DNA of 17,751 nucleotides from Calditrichia bacterium (GCA_027039465.1 JALWEA010000055.1:1-17751); one strand, 5' to 3'. Shown: positions 6,944 through 15,198, numbered from the stretch's first letter. The notes: generated by a model not told the origin, from the sequence alone. Program-made: numbers and translations.

Positions 6944-7423
6944 ATGGAAAGAGTGACGCGTATTATAGACAAAACGCTTGCCGTTTTTCTCATGTTTTTA
7001 ATGAGCATGATGGTGCTAACCGTTACCTGGCAGGTGATCAGCCGTTTCATTGTCAAGTCTCCCAGCTCGTTCACCGAAGAGTTGGCGCGCTTTCTGCTCA
7101 TCTGGATCGGCCTGTTAGGCGCCAGCTACGCCCTGCGTACCAAAGCTCATTTGGGAATTGACATCCTGCCCAAATACCTGAAAGGTCTGCAACGGAAATT
7201 AATTCTTTTGTTGATTTACCTGCTGGTGATCGCTTTTTCCCTGTTCGTCATGGTAATCGGCGGGTATCGTTTGGTGGATTTAACATTTACGCTGGATCAA
7301 ACATCGGCCGCCATGGGCATCCGCATGGGCTATGTGTACTCAGTGCTGCCGCTGAGCGGTTTGATTATGATCTATTATTCCGTTGTGGCCATGATTGAAA
7401 TCGTAAAGAACGGGGAAAACTAA
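6944..7423 (+). CDS. dctQ: TRAP transporter small membrane subunit (DctQ family)
   Basis: This 159-residue integral membrane protein has four hydrophobic segments (about 10-32, 47-63, 83-106 and 128-148), the DctQ pattern. The conserved WQVISRF and the EELARFLLIWIGLLGASYAL stretch (45-64) mark the family. It links the periplasmic receptor to the large DctM channel subunit. The gene starts 12 bases after dctP with ribosome site GCGGAG, and its TAA shares one base with the dctM ATG, so translation is probably coupled. Confidence 0.92.
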   Translation: MERVTRIIDKTLAVFLMFLMSMMVLTVTWQVISRFIVKSPSSFTEELARFLLIWIGLLGASYALRTKAHLGIDILPKYLKGLQRKLILLLIYLLVIAFSLFVMVIGGYRLVDLTFTLDQTSAAMGIRMGYVYSVLPLSGLIMIYYSVVAMIEIVKNGEN

Positions 7424-8715
7424 TGGAACTGTCCGTTATTGTTTTGGTCGTTAGCTTTGTTGTTTTATTGGCCGTCGGGTTGCCCATTGCTTACGGTATC
7501 GGTATTTCCACGATTTTGACCATGTTTTTTACCATTGCGCCCGGCCCGGCCGTTACAACAGTTGCGCAGCGCATGGCCACCGGCATCGATAGCTTTGCTT
7601 TGCTAGCCATTCCCTTCTTTATTTTGTCCGGTCAGTTAATGGGAAGGGGCGGCATTGCCCGACGTCTGATTGATTTTGCCAAAGTGTTGGTGGGCATGTT
7701 CCCTGGCGGACTGGCGTATGTGAACACTCTGGCCTGCATGTTTTTCGGATCGATTTCCGGTTCGGCGGTGGCGGCCACTTCGGCCATCGGCAGCTTCATG
7801 ATTCCTACCATGGAAAAAGAAGGTTACGACAAAACATTCAGTACGGCCGTAACCGTAACCGGCTCAACCACGGGGTTGCTCATTCCGCCAAGCAATGTGT
7901 TAATCGTTTATTCTCTGGCCAGCGGCGGCGTTTCCATTGCGGCCCTGTTTGTGGCAGGCTACCTACCCGGGATTTTAGTTGGGTTAGCCTTGATGTCCGT
8001 TAGTGCGGTTATTGCTCTGCGGCGCAAATATCCGGTAGGGCAACGGGAAACATTGAAGGCCGGATTAAAAAAATTCCTGGATGCTATTCCCAGCTTGCTG
8101 TTGGTCATTATCGTTATCGGCGGCATCATTGCGGGCATTTTTACGGCCACGGAAGCCAGCGCCATTGCGGTTATTTATTCGTTGGTACTCACCCTGATTT
8201 ACCGCGAGGTTAAGATAAAAGATTTGCCGGATATTTTAATCAAGACCGTGGAGACAACGGCTATTGTCATGCTGTTGATCGGAACGTCTTCCGCAATGTC
8301 CTGGATTTTATCCTATGAAAATATTCCGCAAAATATCAGCCAGGCGCTGATTGCCGTCACTCATAGCAAGATCATTATTCTGTTGATCATCAATCTTATT
8401 CTGCTGGCGGTGGGCACGTTCATGGACATGACGCCAGCGGTGTTGATTTTCACCCCGATTTTTCTGCCGGTGGTTACCCAATTGGGCATTACGCCGTTGC
8501 AATTCGGAATTATCATGGTGCTGAATCTTTCCATCGGTTTGACGACCCCGCCTGTCGGGTCGGTACTTTTTGTCGGTTGCGGCATCGGGAAAGTGAGCAT
8601 TCCCCAACTTTCCAAGGCCCTGCTGCCGTTCTACGCCGTGATGATTTTAGCCTTGCTACTGGTTACCTACATTCCGTGGATTTCATTGGTTCTGCCGAAA
8701 GTGTTCGGATTGTAA
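7423..8715 (+). CDS. dctM: TRAP transporter large membrane subunit (DctM family)
   Basis: This 430-residue polytopic protein is of normal DctM length and forms the transport domain of the Na+-dependent TRAP system. Family signatures include GLPIAYGIG near the N-terminus, FFILSGQLMGRGGIARRLIDFA, the GSISGSAVAATSAIGS segment, TTGLLIPPSNVLIVYS, GIFTATEASAIAVIYSL, and MDMTPAVLIFTPIFLPVV near the C-terminus. It overlaps dctQ by one base. With dctP and dctQ it makes a complete secondary transporter, so the operon needs no ABC ATPase. The operon may end here, because the next gene lies 182 bases away behind a repeat-like hairpin, although no clear terminator is visible. Confidence 0.93.
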   Translation: MELSVIVLVVSFVVLLAVGLPIAYGIGISTILTMFFTIAPGPAVTTVAQRMATGIDSFALLAIPFFILSGQLMGRGGIARRLIDFAKVLVGMFPGGLAYVNTLACMFFGSISGSAVAATSAIGSFMIPTMEKEGYDKTFSTAVTVTGSTTGLLIPPSNVLIVYSLASGGVSIAALFVAGYLPGILVGLALMSVSAVIALRRKYPVGQRETLKAGLKKFLDAIPSLLLVIIVIGGIIAGIFTATEASAIAVIYSLVLTLIYREVKIKDLPDILIKTVETTAIVMLLIGTSSAMSWILSYENIPQNISQALIAVTHSKIIILLIINLILLAVGTFMDMTPAVLIFTPIFLPVVTQLGITPLQFGIIMVLNLSIGLTTPPVGSVLFVGCGIGKVSIPQLSKALLPFYAVMILALLLVTYIPWISLVLPKVFGL

Positions 8716-8897
8716 AACAAAAGGGGAGATGATTAGGACGTTTATTTGAAACTTTTGAAAAATTAAATTGCGATGTTTAACTCACCCCCTTATTCCGCTT
8801 CCCTGCGGCCAGATGGGGCGGGCTGAAATAAAAAATATCATTTAATTTGAGAGAAAATTTTATCAGAGTAGCTTCACTTGAAAAAAGGAAAAACCGA
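8716..8897. other. Intergenic region with GC-rich hairpin repeat
   Basis: This spacer separates dctM from uxaE. At 8781-8823 it has a GC-rich hairpin: CCGC (8795-8798) / GCGG (8805-8808) within an outer CCCC (8785-8789) / GGGG (8815-8818) pairing. The segment looks like a degenerate relative of the hairpin at 15059-15109. A partial match to the operator half-site (ACGTTTA, 8738-8744) lies just after dctM. I find no convincing promoter here. Confidence 0.5.
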
Positions 8898-10157
8898 ATG
8901 GCCATAAAACCATTGAGTAAATATTCTTTCGGCCTGGGTGATCGCTTTGCGCATCAGGCCAAAGCTCAGCTTAAAGCCATCATTTTGGCAAAGAAAGCGG
9001 GTCTGCACATTACGCCGGTTTGGAATAAGTCCTACCGTGAACACCGCATTATCGGCAGCAGTCCGGAAGAGACGCGCCAAAAAGCGGATGAAGCCGTGCA
9101 GGCATTGGGCTGGCAGAGCGATTACTTTGTGGATGCCGACCACATCGGGCTAAAAACCGTGGATTTCTTTTTGAACAGCAGCGATTTTTTTACGCTGGAT
9201 GTGGCGGATTTTATCGGGCAAAAGGCTGATGCCGGAGTCATTCGGTCCTTTGTTCGCGCAAATGGAAAATTCATCGGTGAATTGTCAATTCCCGGTTTGC
9301 AAGAGCCGTTACAAATTAAACCTGAAACCATTGAGCAAGTGGCCGATGACTATTTATTGGCGGTTCGGGAAGCGGGCAAAATCTATCGCCATATTCTTCA
9401 AAACAAGGGCGAGCGGCCCTTTGCCGTGGAAGTTTCGTTTGATGAAACCGAAAAACCGCAAAGTCCGGTTGAGATTCTGTTTATTTTGTCTGCGCTATCG
9501 GCAGAGGGAATTCCGGTACAGACGATTGCGCCGAAATTTTCCGGGCGTTTCAATAAGGGAATCGATTACGTGGGCGATTTGCATCGCTTTCGCAATGAAT
9601 TTGAACAAGATTTGGCGGTTATTCGTTTTGCCGTCCGCACGTTTAATTTACCGGACAATTTAAAGTTAAGCGTTCATTCCGGTAGCGACAAATTCTCACT
9701 TTATCCCATTATTTGCAAGGCGCTGCAAAAGTTTGACGCCGGTTTGCATCTTAAAACCGCGGGAACCACCTGGCTGGAAGAGCTAATCGGTTTGGCCGAG
9801 GCCGGAGGCGAAGGCTTGCAGATTGCCAAAGAGATTTATTACGCCTCGTTGAGACGCTTTGATGAACTGTGCGCCCCTTACGCAACGGTGATTGATATCG
9901 ACCGCAGCGAATTGCCCGACCCGCAGGAAGTCAAAAACTGGGACGGACAAAAATTTGCAGAAACGTTGCGCCATGATGAAGCGAATCCGAATTACAACCC
10001 GCATTTTCGACAGTTGTTGCATGTCGGTTACAAAGTGGCCGCGGAAATGGGGCATCGCTTTACGGATGCTTTGCAACGCTTTGAACCCGTCATTGGCGAG
10101 CAGGTTACGCAAAACATTTTTGACCGGCATATCCGGCCGTTATTTTTGGAAGAATAA
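8898..10157 (+). CDS. uxaE: Tagaturonate epimerase UxaE
   Basis: This 419-residue protein matches, from memory, the UxaE family first described in Thermotoga maritima, which interconverts D-tagaturonate and D-fructuronate. That lets galacturonate breakdown join the glucuronate branch without tagaturonate reductase. Conserved-looking stretches are FGLGDRFAHQAKAQ (11-24), VWNKSYREH (41-49), VDADHIGLKT (78-87), VSFDE (179-183), APKFSGRFNKGIDYVGD (211-227), LSVHSGSDKFSLYP (257-270), and HLKTAGTTWLEE (284-295). The Asp/His/Glu residues there are candidate metal and catalytic residues. I chose ATG 8898 because AAAAAAGGAAAA precedes it and family members begin at the KYSFGLGDRF region. The in-frame TTG at 8847 would add 17 residues with no ribosome site. 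It is the first gene of a second tight run, 16 bases before uxuB. Confidence 0.88.
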   Translation: MAIKPLSKYSFGLGDRFAHQAKAQLKAIILAKKAGLHITPVWNKSYREHRIIGSSPEETRQKADEAVQALGWQSDYFVDADHIGLKTVDFFLNSSDFFTLDVADFIGQKADAGVIRSFVRANGKFIGELSIPGLQEPLQIKPETIEQVADDYLLAVREAGKIYRHILQNKGERPFAVEVSFDETEKPQSPVEILFILSALSAEGIPVQTIAPKFSGRFNKGIDYVGDLHRFRNEFEQDLAVIRFAVRTFNLPDNLKLSVHSGSDKFSLYPIICKALQKFDAGLHLKTAGTTWLEELIGLAEAGGEGLQIAKEIYYASLRRFDELCAPYATVIDIDRSELPDPQEVKNWDGQKFAETLRHDEANPNYNPHFRQLLHVGYKVAAEMGHRFTDALQRFEPVIGEQVTQNIFDRHIRPLFLEE

Positions 10158-10173
10158 AAAAGAAAGGATTTAA

Positions 10174-11007
10174 ATGTCTGCACTTAACATATCCCAAGCG
10201 TTCAGTGTCAAAAACAAAGTAATTGCCATTACCGGAGGCACCGGCATTTTGGGCAGCGAGATCGGCTGCACTTTGGCCGAAAACGGCGCAAAAGTGATCT
10301 TCCTCGATTTAAATCCCGAGCTTCCCGCGGGAATTTTGGAACGTCTAGATAAGGCACAAGCCGAATACATGGTTTTGAAATGCAACGTTCTGGAAAAAGA
10401 AAGCATTCAGGCGGCGCTTGATGACATTCTAAGCGCTTTCGGCAAAACGGACGTTTTAATTAACGGCGCAGGGGGCAACCATCCTAAAGCGACCACCGGC
10501 CCGGATTTGCCGTTTTTTGACATTGCTCCACAGATCTTCAATCGGGTTGTGGAATTGAATTTGGCCGGAACGGTTTTACCGAGTCAAATCTTCGGCCGTT
10601 ATTTTTCCCGGAATAAAAGCGGGGTGATCATCAATATTTCGTCCATGAATGCCTTCCGCCCGCTGACGCGCATTCCGGCCTACTCTGCGGCTAAAGCGGC
10701 GGTTAGCAATTTTACCCAATGGCTAGCCACCCATCTGGCGCAGGAATATTCAGCGGATATTCGGGTCAATGCCATTGCGCCCGGCTTTTTTATGACCAAA
10801 CAAAATCGTTATTTGCTAATCGATGAAAATACGGGCGAACTGACCGAACGCGGAAAACAGATTTTAGCGCACACCCCGGCAGGCCGTTTCGGCGACCCGC
10901 AGGATTTGATCAGCACCATTGTCTGGTTGATTTCACCGGCCTCGTCGTTTGTAACGGGCATTGTCGTGCCCATTGACGGCGGCTTTTCAGCCTTTAGCGG
11001 AGTGTAA
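10174..11007 (+). CDS. uxuB: SDR-type fructuronate reductase (D-mannonate oxidoreductase, YjmF/UxuB-like)
   Basis: This 277-residue classical SDR is of the kind called D-mannonate oxidoreductase in Bacillus (YjmF). It is not related to the polyol-dehydrogenase-type UxuB of E. coli. It should reduce D-fructuronate to D-mannonate. Motifs are TGGTGILG (20-27), NGAGG (97-101), Ser156/Ser157, Tyr170 and Lys174 (YSAAK), and the C-terminal PIDGGFSAFSGV typical of this subgroup. Asp45 at the end of beta-strand 2 (FLDLN) suggests NADH preference. It lies 16 bases after uxaE, with ribosome site AGAAAGGA, and 23 bases before gnd. A general gluconate dehydrogenase role is less likely given the context and tail. 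Confidence 0.85.
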   Translation: MSALNISQAFSVKNKVIAITGGTGILGSEIGCTLAENGAKVIFLDLNPELPAGILERLDKAQAEYMVLKCNVLEKESIQAALDDILSAFGKTDVLINGAGGNHPKATTGPDLPFFDIAPQIFNRVVELNLAGTVLPSQIFGRYFSRNKSGVIINISSMNAFRPLTRIPAYSAAKAAVSNFTQWLATHLAQEYSADIRVNAIAPGFFMTKQNRYLLIDENTGELTERGKQILAHTPAGRFGDPQDLISTIVWLISPASSFVTGIVVPIDGGFSAFSGV

Positions 11008-11030
11008 TCATTTTAAAAGAAAGGTACATC

Positions 11031-12440
11031 ATGAAATACACCATCGGAATAATCGGCTTGGGCGTAATGGGACAAAACCTAGCCCTGAACATCGAAAGCC
11101 ACGGATTTCCCGTTGTCGGCTTTGATATTGACGCGGCAAAACGAAAAGCTTCGGCTGAAAAATTCGGCGGCAAAAAAATGGCGGTGGCGCAAACATTGCA
11201 GGAATTTGCAGACTTTTTGCAAAGCCCGAAACGTATTTGGCTCATGGTTCCGGCCGGGGCGCCCGTGGATACCGTCATTCAAGATCTGAAACCTTTGTTA
11301 AATAAAGGCGACTTGATCATTGACGGCGGTAACAGCCACTTTTTAGACACTGAGCGACGTTACAAATCTTTAAAAAAAGAAGGTTTGCTGTTTATCGGTA
11401 CCGGTGTTAGCGGCGGTGAAGAAGGCGCCTTACGTGGGCCGTCCTTAATGCCTGGGGGAGACCCGCAGGCCTGGCCGTTGGTCGAAGCTATTTTTAAAGC
11501 CATTGCAGCCAAAACGGAAGACGGATCGGCTTGCGCCGAATGGCTAGGCGAAGGCGGAGCCGGACATTTTGTAAAAATGGTGCACAACGGCATCGAGTAC
11601 GCCGACATGCAGATGATCAGCGAGGCTTATTTTCTGCTGCACCGCCTATTGGGCCTAACGCCGCAGGAGTTGAGTTTAATTTTTAACGAATGGAATCAGG
11701 GCGAATTAAATAGTTACCTGATCGAAATTACCTCCAAAATTTTAGCGAAGAAAGATGAAGAAACCGGCAAGCCCATGGTTGATGTGATTTTAGATCGGGC
11801 GGGCCAAAAAGGCACCGGCAAATGGGCGGGACAAACGGCGCTTGATTTGGGCATTCCGGCGCAAACCATTACGGAGGCTGTTTTTGCACGCGGCATGAGC
11901 GCCTTAAAAGATGAACGAACGGTGGCCGCCAAAATTTTGTCCGGGCCGAACGTTGAATTCAAGGAAGACGCAAAAACTTTCACAGAAGAAATCCGTCAGG
12001 CTTTGTATGCGGCCAAAGTGTGTTCCTACGCGCAGGGTTTTCAGTTAATGCGTGCGGCCAACGAGGAATACGGTTGGCAATTGAATTTCGGTAAAATCGC
12101 CTTGATTTGGCGTGCCGGTTGTATTATTCGCGCTCAGTTTCTTGACAAAATCAAAACGGCCTTTGAAAAAAATGCTTCTTTAACCAATCTGTTGCTTGAT
12201 GATTATTTCAAGGAAGTCGTTGCCAAAAATCAGCAGGCTTGGCGTCGGGTAGTAGCCCTGGCGTCGGAATCCGGTTTGCCGGTTCCGGCTTTCAGTAGTG
12301 CCCTAACCTACTACGACGGTTACCGCACCGAACGCTTACCGGCCAATCTGTTACAGGCACAACGCGACTATTTCGGTGCGCACACTTACGAACGGGTGGA
12401 TCGGCCGCGGGGTCAATTTTTCCACACACAATGGCTTTAA
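11031..12440 (+). CDS. gnd: 6-phosphogluconate dehydrogenase, decarboxylating
   Basis: This complete 469-residue Gnd oxidises 6-phosphogluconate to ribulose 5-phosphate and CO2. Motifs are the nucleotide fold GLGVMG (9-14), IIDGGNSH (96-103), GVSGGEEGALRGPSLMPGG (125-143), catalytic GHFVKMVHNGIEY with Lys182, Asn186 and Glu189, KGTGKW near 263, and the C-terminal FFHTQW. Unusually, beta-strand 2 ends in FDID (31-34) where the NADP-dependent enzyme of E. coli has NRST, whose Arg holds the 2'-phosphate. This suggests NAD+ use. Gnd is not a usual part of the hexuronate route to KDG, so its place between a fructuronate reductase and a LarA homologue suggests a route through gluconate. The ribosome site AAAGG lies well before ATG. 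Confidence 0.93.
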   Translation: MKYTIGIIGLGVMGQNLALNIESHGFPVVGFDIDAAKRKASAEKFGGKKMAVAQTLQEFADFLQSPKRIWLMVPAGAPVDTVIQDLKPLLNKGDLIIDGGNSHFLDTERRYKSLKKEGLLFIGTGVSGGEEGALRGPSLMPGGDPQAWPLVEAIFKAIAAKTEDGSACAEWLGEGGAGHFVKMVHNGIEYADMQMISEAYFLLHRLLGLTPQELSLIFNEWNQGELNSYLIEITSKILAKKDEETGKPMVDVILDRAGQKGTGKWAGQTALDLGIPAQTITEAVFARGMSALKDERTVAAKILSGPNVEFKEDAKTFTEEIRQALYAAKVCSYAQGFQLMRAANEEYGWQLNFGKIALIWRAGCIIRAQFLDKIKTAFEKNASLTNLLLDDYFKEVVAKNQQAWRRVVALASESGLPVPAFSSALTYYDGYRTERLPANLLQAQRDYFGAHTYERVDRPRGQFFHTQWL

Positions 12441-12456
12441 AAGGAAGGTGAGAGCA

Positions 12457-13731
12457 ATGCTTTATTTTGCCCGAGGTTCCGCTGCTCAGGAAATGAGTGC
12501 GGATCAAATCAAAGAGGCTTTATTTTTGACGCTGCAAAAAATCGGTACCCGTAAAAAGGTGCTGGCCATTCCGCCGGATTTTACGCGTTTCCATTCCTTT
12601 GCGGGGCTGATTACCAAATTTGCGGAAGAATATTTTGGCGACCAATTAACGGACATTTTACCGGCGGTAGGCACCCATTCTCCCATGACCAAAGATCAGA
12701 TCGCCACTATGTTTCCGGGCGTCACGCCGTCCAAGTTTCGTGTGCACGACTGGCGCCATGACGTGTTGACGCTTGGTGTGGTTCCGAGCAATTTTATCCG
12801 CAAGGTTACGGAAGGAAAGATCGATTACTCCTGGCCCGCGCAGGTTAACAAACTGCTAGTGCAGGGCCGGTATGATCTCATCCTTTCCATCGGTCAGGTG
12901 GTGCCGCACGAAGTGATCGGCATGGCCAATTACAATAAAAATATTTTTGTGGGAACCGGCGGTGTGGAAGGCATTAACAAAAGCCATTTTATCGGCGCGG
13001 TTTACGGCATGGAGCGCATCATGGGCAGGGCAAACAATCCCGTGCGTGCCGTTTTGAATTACGCTTCGGATCATTTTGCCAAAGACCTGCCCATTGTTTA
13101 TGTGCTGACCGTGGTCGATAAGAACAAGGCCGGACAGTTGGCGGTAAAAGGGCTGTTCATCGGTGACGACGTTGAATGTTTTGAACGGGCTGCGGAGCTA
13201 TCGCTAAAGGTGAATTTTGAAATGCTGGATCGACCGTTGGAAAAGATCGTGGTCTATTTGGATCCTTCGGAATACAAAAGTACCTGGCTAGGCAACAAAA
13301 GCATTTACCGCACGCGCATGGCCATTGCTGATGGCGGAGAATTGATTATTTTAGCGCCAGGTCTCAAAGAATTCGGCGAAGATGCGGAGATCGACCGTTT
13401 AATTCGCAAATACGGTTATTTGACCACACCGGAAATTTTACAATTGGTGAAGGACAATGAAGATTTGCAGAACAATTTGGCGGCGGCCGCCCATTTGATT
13501 CACGGTTCGTCTGAAAATCGTTTTAAAATTACCTATTGCCCGGGACATTTGAGCGAAAAAGAGATCGAATCCGTCAATTATAATTATGCCCCGTTGGATG
13601 AGATGAGGCAACGCTACCGCCCCGAAACATTAAAAGACGGATTTAATATGATGCCGGACGGAGAAGAAATTTTTTACATCTCCAATCCGGCTTTGGGATT
13701 GTGGGCCTTTAAAGAGCGCTTTCAAAAATAA
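12457..13731 (+). CDS. LarA-superfamily (nickel-pincer) racemase/epimerase homologue, possible mannonate/gluconate 2-epimerase
   Basis: This 424-residue protein belongs to the LarA/DUF2088 superfamily of lactate racemase and its relatives, which use the nickel-pincer nucleotide (NPN). LarA-type residues line up in order: DFTR (41-44), GTH (72-74), His97 in VHDW, PHEVIGMANYNK (150-161) in which His151 and Lys161 align with the catalytic His and NPN-binding Lys of the PHxxxGxSGGxK motif, His177, and a Lys near 274-281 before the GGELIILAPG strand. The usual SGG before the Lys is replaced by NYN. Members of this superfamily are known to include D-gluconate 2-epimerases. Next to gnd and uxuB, mannonate <-> gluconate is the likeliest reaction, but this is inference. 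No LarB, LarC or LarE for cofactor synthesis is in the window. ATG 12457 is preceded by GGAAGGTGA; the upstream ATG at 12376 lies inside gnd and lacks such a site. Confidence 0.82.
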   Translation: MLYFARGSAAQEMSADQIKEALFLTLQKIGTRKKVLAIPPDFTRFHSFAGLITKFAEEYFGDQLTDILPAVGTHSPMTKDQIATMFPGVTPSKFRVHDWRHDVLTLGVVPSNFIRKVTEGKIDYSWPAQVNKLLVQGRYDLILSIGQVVPHEVIGMANYNKNIFVGTGGVEGINKSHFIGAVYGMERIMGRANNPVRAVLNYASDHFAKDLPIVYVLTVVDKNKAGQLAVKGLFIGDDVECFERAAELSLKVNFEMLDRPLEKIVVYLDPSEYKSTWLGNKSIYRTRMAIADGGELIILAPGLKEFGEDAEIDRLIRKYGYLTTPEILQLVKDNEDLQNNLAAAAHLIHGSSENRFKITYCPGHLSEKEIESVNYNYAPLDEMRQRYRPETLKDGFNMMPDGEEIFYISNPALGLWAFKERFQK

Positions 13732-13776
13732 TATACGATCCAACGAAAGATCAAAAAAACGAATCCGTCCGCTCAA

Positions 13777-13801
13777 AAAAGGGCAAAAGCCCCTTTTGGG
13801 G
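13777..13801 (+). terminator. Terminator-like hairpin after the LarA-homologue gene
   Basis: AAAAGGGC (13777-13784) and GCCCCTTTT (13789-13797) pair around an AAAA loop, with one bulged C. The T-run forms the end of the stem rather than following it, so strength is uncertain. It lies 45 bases after the stop codon and fits the end of the uxaE-uxuB-gnd-larA-like transcript. Confidence 0.5.
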
Positions 13802-13873
13802 TAAAATTATTATTTAGGTCCTGTCTTGAAGGATGGGGCTAAATTTTTAACATTCAACAATTCAAGATTTACG

Positions 13874-13889
13874 CCCTTTAGGGTTTTTT
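13874..13889 (+). terminator. Weak terminator-like hairpin before kdgK
   Basis: CCC (13874-13876), loop TTTA, GGG (13881-13883) is followed by six T residues (13884-13889). The stem is only three to four pairs, so it may be a weak terminator or chance. It lies 45 bases upstream of the kinase start. Confidence 0.25.
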
Positions 13890-13934
13890 AGAGTAAACAC
13901 ATTAATGTCAGACTCTTACGGAGGAAAATAAGCA

Positions 13935-15017
13935 ATGAGTAAGCTTAAAATTCGCAACCGGGAAGGTTCACTGGATTTTCTTTCACTTGGTGCCATGATA
14001 CATCGTTTGGATCCTGGCGTTGTTCCTTTTCGAAAAGCACGCTCGGCCCAAATTCACATTTCGGGCGGGGAATACAATGTGGCCGCCAACTTGGCGGATT
14101 GCTTCGGTTTAAAAACGGGTATTGCCACGGCCATGGTCAATTACGGCATCGGAGAATTGGTGCAAAATCGCATTCGGGAAATGGGTGTAAAGCCCTTTTT
14201 CAAATATTTTGAACACGATGGCGTGCGCGGCCCCAACATAGCAACGGTTTACAGCGATCGCGGGTACGGCGTGCGTCCCCCCGTTGTTTTTTACAATCGA
14301 TCGAATGAAGCGGCGGCCCTGTTAAAACCAGGTGATTTTGATTGGGATCGCATTTTTACGCAAGGGGTGCGTTGGCTTCATTCCGGAGGTATTTTTGCCG
14401 CCTTATCCGAAACAACCTCCCGGTTAATCGTCGAGGCCATGAAAGCCGCGCACAAACACGGGGTCATCAATTCCTTTGATTTAAATTATCGGGCCAAGCT
14501 TTGGGCGCCCATTGGCGGTTTGAAAAAAGCGCAGCAGGTGCTTGCTGAAATCGTGGAAAACGTGGATGTGCTGCTTGGCAATGAAGAAGATCTGCAAATG
14601 GGCTTGGGCATTCCCGGACCGGAAGTGGCTTCGGCTTCCAAATTCGATACGGGACCTTTTTTTGAAATGATCGAAAAAGTAACCCAACGTTTTCCCAATG
14701 TTAAATTGGTGGCCACCACGCTGAGAGAAGTCAAATCCAGCAATCGGCATCACTGGGGTGCGGTTATGTGGTACGACGGGCAAAAATTTTCCACTCCCAA
14801 AGCTGAGCTGGATGTGCTGGATCGCATTGGCGGCGGTGACGGATTTGCCGCCGGATTGATTTACGGATTGCTCTCGGGTCGTGAGCCCGAAGAGGCTTTG
14901 AGACTCGGTTGGGCGCACGGTGCGTTGCTGACGACCTTTCCTGGCGATACGACCATGGCCAAATTAGCCGAAGTGGAAGCCTTTGCCAAGGGCGGAAGCG
15001 CCAGGGTGCAGCGGTAA
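13935..15017 (+). CDS. kdgK: PfkB-family sugar kinase, probably 2-keto-3-deoxygluconate kinase
   Basis: This 360-residue ribokinase/PfkB-fold kinase has the family signatures SGGEYNVAANLA (43-54) and DRIGGGDGFAAGLIYGLL (296-313), with catalytic Asp302. FDLNYRAKLW (181-190) is typical of KDG-kinase-like members. It would phosphorylate KDG to KDPG in the cytoplasm, completing the branch that includes the kduD gene at the left edge. It lies about 200 bases after the LarA-homologue gene, behind a terminator-like hairpin, so it may be a separate transcript. The ribosome site GGAGG is strong. A KDPG aldolase usually follows or fuses with this step but is not seen here. Gluconate phosphorylation by this enzyme cannot be excluded, although known gluconokinases are of other families. 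Confidence 0.72.
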   Translation: MSKLKIRNREGSLDFLSLGAMIHRLDPGVVPFRKARSAQIHISGGEYNVAANLADCFGLKTGIATAMVNYGIGELVQNRIREMGVKPFFKYFEHDGVRGPNIATVYSDRGYGVRPPVVFYNRSNEAAALLKPGDFDWDRIFTQGVRWLHSGGIFAALSETTSRLIVEAMKAAHKHGVINSFDLNYRAKLWAPIGGLKKAQQVLAEIVENVDVLLGNEEDLQMGLGIPGPEVASASKFDTGPFFEMIEKVTQRFPNVKLVATTLREVKSSNRHHWGAVMWYDGQKFSTPKAELDVLDRIGGGDGFAAGLIYGLLSGREPEEALRLGWAHGALLTTFPGDTTMAKLAEVEAFAKGGSARVQR

Positions 15018-15058
15018 AATCCTAACCAAAAATATTTGAAATTCAGAAAAACCAAGTA

Positions 15059-15109
15059 CCATCTTAATTCCCCTTCCCTGAGGTATCAGGGAAGGGATTA
15101 GGGGATGGG
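15059..15109. repeat. REP-like perfect hairpin between kdgK and yaiI
   Basis: CCCTTCCCTGA (15071-15081) and TCAGGGAAGGG (15086-15096) form a perfect 11-bp stem with a GGTA loop. Outer CCATC (15059-15063) / GATGG (15104-15108) can extend it. No T-tract follows on the plus strand, so it looks more like a dispersed palindromic repeat than a terminator, though it could still protect or end the kdgK mRNA. Confidence 0.6.
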
Positions 15110-15198
15110 TTAACAAATAAAAACAGCAACTAAAAATGATAGAGATAAACTCTCAGATTTCACGACCAAGAATCTAAATAGAAAAGAAGAATGTAAGA

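Noticed and set aside
8847..8897. TTG start extending UxaE by 17 residues
   Set aside because: No ribosome site precedes it, while ATG 8898 has a purine-rich site and fits the family N-terminus.
12376..12456. Upstream ATG extending the LarA homologue by 27 residues into gnd
   Set aside because: The extension lies in another frame of gnd, and ATG 12457 has a strong ribosome site.
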